Assembly (NCBI RefSeq): GCF_000970305.1
Contig: NZ_CP009517.1
Location: 3,534,001 to 3,598,000, forward strand
Reading direction: 5' to 3'
From: Methanosarcina barkeri 3
GTDB taxonomy: Archaea; Halobacteriota; Methanosarcinia; Methanosarcinales; Methanosarcinaceae
DNA: 64,000 nucleotides
Part shown: one piece after another, positions 59,099-64,000 of the stretch
How positions within the stretch are numbered: the first letter of the stretch is position 1
Layout: the number at the start of each line of letters is the position of its first letter
Notes under the pieces: generated by a model
The model's database searches: none
What the model saw: only the letters and a program-made list of their open reading frames with translations
Told to the model about the DNA's origin: nothing
Position numbers and translations under genes: made by a program

Positions 59099-61525
59099 TC
59101 AGGCCCCCTTGCAAAGTCTCTTAAGGTTAGTTGGCTGTGCAGAGACATCGAACTTGATCTTCGGACCGGAGATGATCTTCCTCTTCTTCCAATCAATTTC
59201 CCAGCCGTGCTCTTTTTCGAGTCTCTTAAGGAGTTCTTCACGCTTGGCAAGCGGGAGGTCAGCCTCGTTTCTGACAAACTTCCACCAGTCTTCAGGTTCT
59301 ACACCGAGGTACTTTTTGGAAAGCTCCATCCAGTGAGTTAGCTTTATTGACCTGCCCATGCTGTTATCGGACGGACGGATGCAGGCTTTTGCCATCATCG
59401 GGATTGCTTCCTGCCAGGTTTCTGCAGTTGTCAGCAGGAATTCCGGCGCTGGTGGGATGTTCATCTCTGAGCCGTCTCTTGCATCATAGACTTTCCACTT
59501 GGACTCGTCATAATTCTTGGCGATCAGGGCTCTCCTGTATTTAGAACTGTGGGGGCCGAGCACTGCAGGGATACCATATATGTTACATCCAGTACCGATA
59601 GCAGCAGCCTTTTGCGAATATGCACCCCAGGCAAGTCCGCATGCACCCACACGGTTGAGAGTATAGTCTGCAACTTCTGCCAGGTTTCCTGCAAGGACTC
59701 TACCTGCGAAAATCCCGGCAACTTTTTCTGCGGCCCCACTGATGTGTGAATTGGACACACAGGAGCCAGTGTTAAGCAGTCCACCACCTGCGAATGTACC
59801 AGGATACTTTTCGTAGAGGGTCTTGCCTTCTTCATCCTTGTACATACCGATGTCCATTGCAGAACACCCGCTTACAGCCAGGAGGTAGTTTCTTTTCAGG
59901 AACTCTTCGGCAATTAGGTAGACATCTTTAGTACCAGCTGGATAGTTTGGACATCCGATGATAGCGATAATACCAGGAGTAGTTCCCATAACAAGGTTCA
60001 GGCCTTCTTTCCTGATTTCCGCATCACTTGCCTGTCCTCTGCCAGCTCTGACCCAACCTTTCTCTTCACCGATGGCCTTCTGTGCAGCCTTCTCCATTAC
60101 ACTCACGATTGGTATGTCCTTCTTACATACCTGTTCACAGCGGCGGCATCCAATACAGCGGTCGTGGAGAGCTTCAAGATATTCGTAGCTACCTTTGGAT
60201 GCATATTCCAGAGCTTCTGGAATTTCGAGCTCTTCTGGGCATGCAAGCAGGCATTCTCCACACTTGGCGCACTTGTCAATATATGACTTAAACTCCTCAT
60301 CAGTCGGAATTGCTGTTATGCCTTCTGCATCACGGATCGGAGCCATTACCTCAGCAAGCTTCGGGACAAGTTCTCCAAGTTTTTCATAGTCCAGCATTAC
60401 ACAACCAGGAATTGCTCCTGACTTTAATTCCTCAATTATTGAATCCACATCTGCATCTGTACGATCCGGTAGTCCCATCATGATTTTTTCATTGGACGCT
60501 ATCACAGGGATCTTGAGTTTCTGGGACTCGGATAAAACATCACCGCGGACGCACTGTTCGTCGACAACAATAACATCAGGCATTCCGGAGCGGATAACCT
60601 TCAGTTCTTTGGCCAGAGACCCTACGATCTTGGCGTATGGAGCTCTCCTGTCAGCTTCCTTGTACCTGGTCATATCGAATGCGGTACAGCAAAGGCCGGC
60701 AATTTCCATCTTATCGGTCAGGTTGTTGTCTTCCATGTAGTCCATAATATAGGTTACACCGGCAACGTTGTGTCCGATTGCAACAATAAGTGGCTTGGAC
60801 TTGTCAATAGACCCCATACCGATTTCAATGAGAGGGGCTTCAGGATCAGCTTTCGGGAAATCATATGCTGAAACCTGAGCGATATCAGAAACTTCCATAC
60901 CAACGTGGTCAAGACTACCGCTGAATAGGGCTTTTGAATCATAGTCAATTTCTGCGCTTTCCTGCCCTGCATGGATGGTTGCAAGGAGCTGGGTGAGCTC
61001 TTCTTCAACATACTCCATTGGGGCTCTGCATTCTCCAAGGGTCTTCGGGCTGTATCCCGTACAGATTGTGACGTTTGGAGTCAGAACATTAGATTCTCCT
61101 AGACTAATAGGATAGTCTTCACCAAAGACTTCTATTACATGTTCAAGCAGGTGACGACCGTGGGCAGCGTGACATGCAGTACCTGTAATTACACGGAGGA
61201 AGAATTCCCTTCCTGTTTGGCCTGCCATGTCAATACCACAGGCACCTCTCTTGTTTCCAGACAGGTCACATGGTCCATAAGTACAGTAGCAGCACTGATC
61301 ACACATGGGGGTCAAGACAGGCTCATAGCGGTTGAGCAGGAGGAAATTCCAATCATTTCTATAAGCTGCCATATTTGCCAGAGGGGTCGGACCCATCGGT
61401 CCTAGCTCTTTTTCCTCTTTTGCCTCTTTGGCAACCTCCTTTGCTGCCCCTACAATATTATTAATAGTGATCTGAACGGATTCCAGATCTTCGATAGAAA
61501 AACTCCCGGTAGTTAGTTTGCTCAT
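59099..61525 (-). CDS. cdhA: CODH/ACS alpha subunit, carbon monoxide dehydrogenase
   Basis: CdhA oxidises CO or reduces CO2 at the Ni-Fe C-cluster and channels CO to CdhC. The 808-residue product has N-terminal cluster-binding cysteines [23 protein letters not shown] (B/D clusters). Two ferredoxin-like motifs, [12 protein letters not shown] and [11 protein letters not shown] (E/F clusters, archaeal-specific), follow. C-cluster segments are [17 protein letters not shown] and [34 protein letters not shown]. The length matches archaeal CdhA. It is first in the cdh operon, behind a long leader. Confidence 0.98.
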   Translation of the reverse strand: MSKLTTGSFSIEDLESVQITINNIVGAAKEVAKEAKEEKELGPMGPTPLANMAAYRNDWNFLLLNRYEPVLTPMCDQCCYCTYGPCDLSGNKRGACGIDMAGQTGREFFLRVITGTACHAAHGRHLLEHVIEVFGEDYPISLGESNVLTPNVTICTGYSPKTLGECRAPMEYVEEELTQLLATIHAGQESAEIDYDSKALFSGSLDHVGMEVSDIAQVSAYDFPKADPEAPLIEIGMGSIDKSKPLIVAIGHNVAGVTYIMDYMEDNNLTDKMEIAGLCCTAFDMTRYKEADRRAPYAKIVGSLAKELKVIRSGMPDVIVVDEQCVRGDVLSESQKLKIPVIASNEKIMMGLPDRTDADVDSIIEELKSGAIPGCVMLDYEKLGELVPKLAEVMAPIRDAEGITAIPTDEEFKSYIDKCAKCGECLLACPEELEIPEALEYASKGSYEYLEALHDRCIGCRRCEQVCKKDIPIVSVMEKAAQKAIGEEKGWVRAGRGQASDAEIRKEGLNLVMGTTPGIIAIIGCPNYPAGTKDVYLIAEEFLKRNYLLAVSGCSAMDIGMYKDEEGKTLYEKYPGTFAGGGLLNTGSCVSNSHISGAAEKVAGIFAGRVLAGNLAEVADYTLNRVGACGLAWGAYSQKAAAIGTGCNIYGIPAVLGPHSSKYRRALIAKNYDESKWKVYDARDGSEMNIPPAPEFLLTTAETWQEAIPMMAKACIRPSDNSMGRSIKLTHWMELSKKYLGVEPEDWWKFVRNEADLPLAKREELLKRLEKEHGWEIDWKKRKIISGPKIKFDVSAQPTNLKRLCKGA

Positions 61526-61925
61526 TTGAGCTTTACCTCCTAAATTTGTTTAAAGTCGACTTTACCAAGACGATTGCAATTATCATACTCGGCATATTCT
61601 TCATGATTGTACATTATATATTTTGCCGTCTGCTTAAAGTTACAACCGTGTAAGTAAATGCGCTTCTGGTAAAATGCTATTAACTATTTTTTCAACTAGC
61701 AAGTATTTCACCAGCGTTTTTCCAGCTAAAGTCGTTTTTAGAGGAAATATTTCCATGTAAAAGTCGTTTTTAGGGTTTAATTTCTCTTCAAAGCTGTTTT
61801 TACACCCTTTTTGTCAAAAAAAACCGTTTTTGCCAACGATTGAGACCTTAATCCTAACAAGAGGTCGCTACCGATGGATAATAAACACTAATTAATTGTC
61901 TTAACGTACCAAATCTATATAACAT
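61526..61925 (-). promoter_or_regulatory. cdh operon promoter and long 5' leader
   Basis: On the minus strand, a TATA-like element, TGTTATATAGATTT (about 61910-61924), lies roughly 385-400 bases before the cdhA ATG. A start about 25 bases downstream of it gives a leader near 365 nt. As I recall, a leader of very similar size (about 370 nt) controls cdhA expression in studied Methanosarcina species. The leader contains repeated AAAACGACTTT motifs (61731-61775) that could form structure. The start site is inferred. Confidence 0.6.
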
Positions 61926-63052
61926 TTTCTAATTTGTAACACGCATTTCGAGAGGGGTAAAATGGGAAAATTCAAAATCAGTCTACTTTACGATTTTTTT
62001 TGAACTATATGTGAAAAAACTAAGTTAGTGTTTATAGATTCGGGTTTTTCAATAAAACTTATTTAAATACTAGCCTTCAATCTCTTTGTGTTATTAATTG
62101 TTAATAATTATACTTTTTATTCATGTTTAAAACGGGGGATTATGTAAATGTTTGTTACCAGAATCAAATACGAATTCTAAAACAAAAGCTATCCTTAACG
62201 TAAATATATAATTGAAAAAATAATATAGAATATATAAATATATGGCGAATAAATAAATGGAAAAATATTTATAGGCTTAGCATTGTCATACGGCTTTACA
62301 CAGTAAACGCCGTAAACTATTTTTGTATTTTCACAGGAGATACATAAATATGATACCCCTAATTGAATATTAATTGATATATCTTCCAATATAAATATTA
62401 TACTTTTGAATAAAAACAGCATTGATCCGTTTTCAACAATTTCACTCTTGAATATGATCATTCTTGAACATAATCAGAGTACCTCTCCAGTAACTGGTTT
62501 ACTCTTCTCGTCGACCTTTAAATTCCGATTTATATTATCAAAGGTTTTGATGATGTGAAATTGACTTATTTAATAACCTCTGAAAAACGGAATTGAATTA
62601 TAAGTAAGGTAAACGTCTAAGCCATAGTATCCGGAAAATTTACTGGCTTACATATAATTTACAGGTTTACATATATTTACTGGCTTACATGTAATTTACT
62701 GGCTCATATATAATTTACTGGCTTACATACAAATCACTTAAGTAGGCACTTAATTAATGTATAGGCAGTTCTTAAAATTAAGAGTTGATTCTTAGAGTTA
62801 AGAGATTTAAAGTGAGATAAATATCAATGATCAATTCAATGAAAACAATATCATCAATATCATTCTACCTAAGATTCTTCATTTTGGTTACAGGTAAGAT
62901 ACTCTAATCACCTCAAATTTAAAGCAGTGTTATATGAGATAAAATTAGAGAACATTTAGAACATAAATTGGAGATTAATTGGAATATAAACCGGAGAGTA
63001 GTTGGAAATATGTTTGACCTTAATGCAGCTTACATCCATGGAGGTGAAGCAA
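61926..63052. other. long AT-rich gap with 18-20-bp repeats
   Basis: ATTTACTGGCTTACATATAA-like units recur about five times between 62637 and 62730 with small differences. Elsewhere the gap is AT-rich. A leftward 88-residue frame at 62195-62461 has a hydrophobic, Ile-rich composition but no ribosome site and is not accepted. The rhomboid gene's promoter must lie near 62900-63000. Confidence 0.5.
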
Positions 63053-63676
63053 GTGGCAAGTAAAGATTCTATTTTCGCAAGCCCGTCCATAGTAATCATT
63101 GCTCTTTGCACACTTTCATTCTTCTTGGAAATGGTTCCGGGCATAGGCGATGTCTATTTTAACGCTTTTTATTTCGACCCTAATTATCTTGTAACAAAGC
63201 CGTGGACGCTTATTACATACATGTTTCTACATAACGGTTTGTTTCATCTTTTGTTCAATATGCTCGTCCTATACTTCTTCGGAACTGCACTTGAGCGGCG
63301 GGTCGGGAACAGACAGCTTCTGGCAATTTTCTTCACTGCAGGGATTCTATCGGCAATAGGATATACCTTTTTAACCCAGCCGATTTTCAATATATCTCCT
63401 GGCCCAATGGTTGGCGCAAGCGGAGCAATCTACGGAGTCTTTGCAGCCCTCACAATACTTGAGCCGGATATCCGCGTCTATGTCTACTTTGTCCCGATGA
63501 AACTAAAACATGCACTGGTGCTTTTTGCTATCTTTGACTTTCTTATGATCAACTCATCGGATATGATAGCCCATACAGCTCACCTTAGCGGTCTCTTCGT
63601 CGGCCTTTATATGGGTTTCCGCATAAAGAAAATTCAGGAAAACGCTCAAAGATCCAGATACATTGGCAGGTGGTAA
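63053..63676 (+). CDS. rhomboid-family intramembrane serine protease
   Basis: The 207-residue product has six helices and rhomboid signatures: FLHNGLFHLLFNMLVLYFFG (His65/Asn69 region of helix 2), GASGAIYG with nucleophile Ser123, and AHTAHLSGLFVG with catalytic His177. Rhomboids cleave within the membrane, and the substrates here are unknown. A TTG at 63002 is in frame, but GGAGGTGA lies five bases before the GTG at 63053, which I take as the start. The following gene overlaps its stop codon, so the two are likely co-translated. Confidence 0.92.
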   Translation: MASKDSIFASPSIVIIALCTLSFFLEMVPGIGDVYFNAFYFDPNYLVTKPWTLITYMFLHNGLFHLLFNMLVLYFFGTALERRVGNRQLLAIFFTAGILSAIGYTFLTQPIFNISPGPMVGASGAIYGVFAALTILEPDIRVYVYFVPMKLKHALVLFAIFDFLMINSSDMIAHTAHLSGLFVGLYMGFRIKKIQENAQRSRYIGRW

Positions 63677-64000
63677 CCCTGGAAGGGAAGGATCTTCCAG
63701 AAGGCACATACTACTATCCGAGACCCGATCCAGGAGAGAAGATTCCTATTATGGTTTTGAATTTCAGGAGACTATTTGCAGCCTGGTCTCCAGAGCTAAA
63801 AAAGACCCTGTACTTTAAAAAACCGCCTGAGAATGAGAACTTGAAAAGAGTAAGGGAAATTACCCTCCTTCAAATATATGATTGGCTTGCAGGCAGGGAA
63901 GGAGTGATAGAGCTTACTGATCCGGAGTTTAAGCAGTTTATGGAAGTTTATGAAGCTTTTCTGGAGAAACTGGGGGAAATCCAGTACCTCAGACGCAAAA
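63670..64000 (+). CDS. hypothetical protein (partial, N-terminal part)
   Basis: The frame starts with GTG inside the end of the rhomboid gene (VVTLEGKDLPEGTYYYPRP) and runs off the window after about 110 codons. It is soluble and charged, with LFAAWSPELKKTLYF, TLLQIYDWLAGREGVIE and VYEAFLEKLGEIQYLRRK. The coding pattern is convincing and the overlap with the rhomboid suggests one operon. I do not recognise the family. The exact start is uncertain; an ATG at about 63751 is an alternative. Confidence 0.65.
   Translation, partial: MVTLEGKDLPEGTYYYPRPDPGEKIPIMVLNFRRLFAAWSPELKKTLYFKKPPENENLKRVREITLLQIYDWLAGREGVIELTDPEFKQFMEVYEAFLEKLGEIQYLRRK

Noticed and set aside
62195-62461. Leftward 88-codon Ile-rich frame
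   Set aside because: The hydrophobic composition follows from AT-rich DNA, and no ribosome site or family signature is present.

Overview
The window comes from a methanogenic archaeon, almost certainly a Methanosarcina. It carries a complete CODH/acetyl-CoA synthase (cdh) operon, a methanogen-type nitrogenase operon with two PII-like nifI genes between nifH and nifD, archaeal information-processing genes (aCPSF1/FttA, TFE, NMD3, proteasome beta, archaeal ProRS, ZPR1), FtsZ and SepF, a methanopterin-type DHPS relative and a geranylgeranyl reductase. Coding density is low. The long AT-rich gaps are full of short tandem repeats, as is usual for Methanosarcina. All assignments are read from the sequence; no database search was run.

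Layout. 1-1431: 5' part of a secreted-protein gene with a two-hairpin leader, then a relic-like gap. 1432-9230: nitrogenase operon nifH-nifI1-nifI2-nifD-nifK-nifE-nifN, transcribed leftwards from one promoter at about 9190-9230. 9348-15331: geranylgeranyl reductase, a TPR protein, an exported protein, pyruvate kinase and an archaeal class I aldolase. 15896-26223: a segment bounded by two identical tRNA-Asn genes in the same orientation. It holds transposase relics, a tRNA(CAT) and a seven-gene ABC cluster: two exporter-type half-transporters plus a complete NikABCDE/Dpp-like importer. The cluster looks acquired and may take up a metal-chelate or peptide. 26918-27313: two tiny zinc-ribbon proteins. 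27656-36657: cobT-like gene, proS, ZPR1-sepF, a PUA protein and two paralogous MFS transporters.

36658-46284: membrane pyrophosphatase, a decayed nifH copy that keeps its nif-type promoter, a hypothetical gene, a DHPS-related gene, ftsZ, a large 22-bp repeat array and a HAD phosphatase. 46331-52688: aCPSF1/FttA, proteasome beta, TFE with an HD protein, and NMD3 with an ATP-grasp protein. 53291-61925: the cdhA-B-C-cooC-D-E operon, with a leader of about 365 nt and an intrinsic-type terminator. 63053-64000: a rhomboid protease and a partial hypothetical gene.

Functionally the window joins acetyl-CoA cleavage/synthesis (cdh), pyrophosphate-driven ion pumping (hppA), glycolytic or gluconeogenic steps (pyk, aldolase) and nitrogen fixation (nif). 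The main points for follow-up are the nifH pseudogene with a conserved operator/promoter, the tRNA-Asn-bounded ABC island, the duplicated end of nifH, the structured leaders, and the two zinc-ribbon micro-genes.
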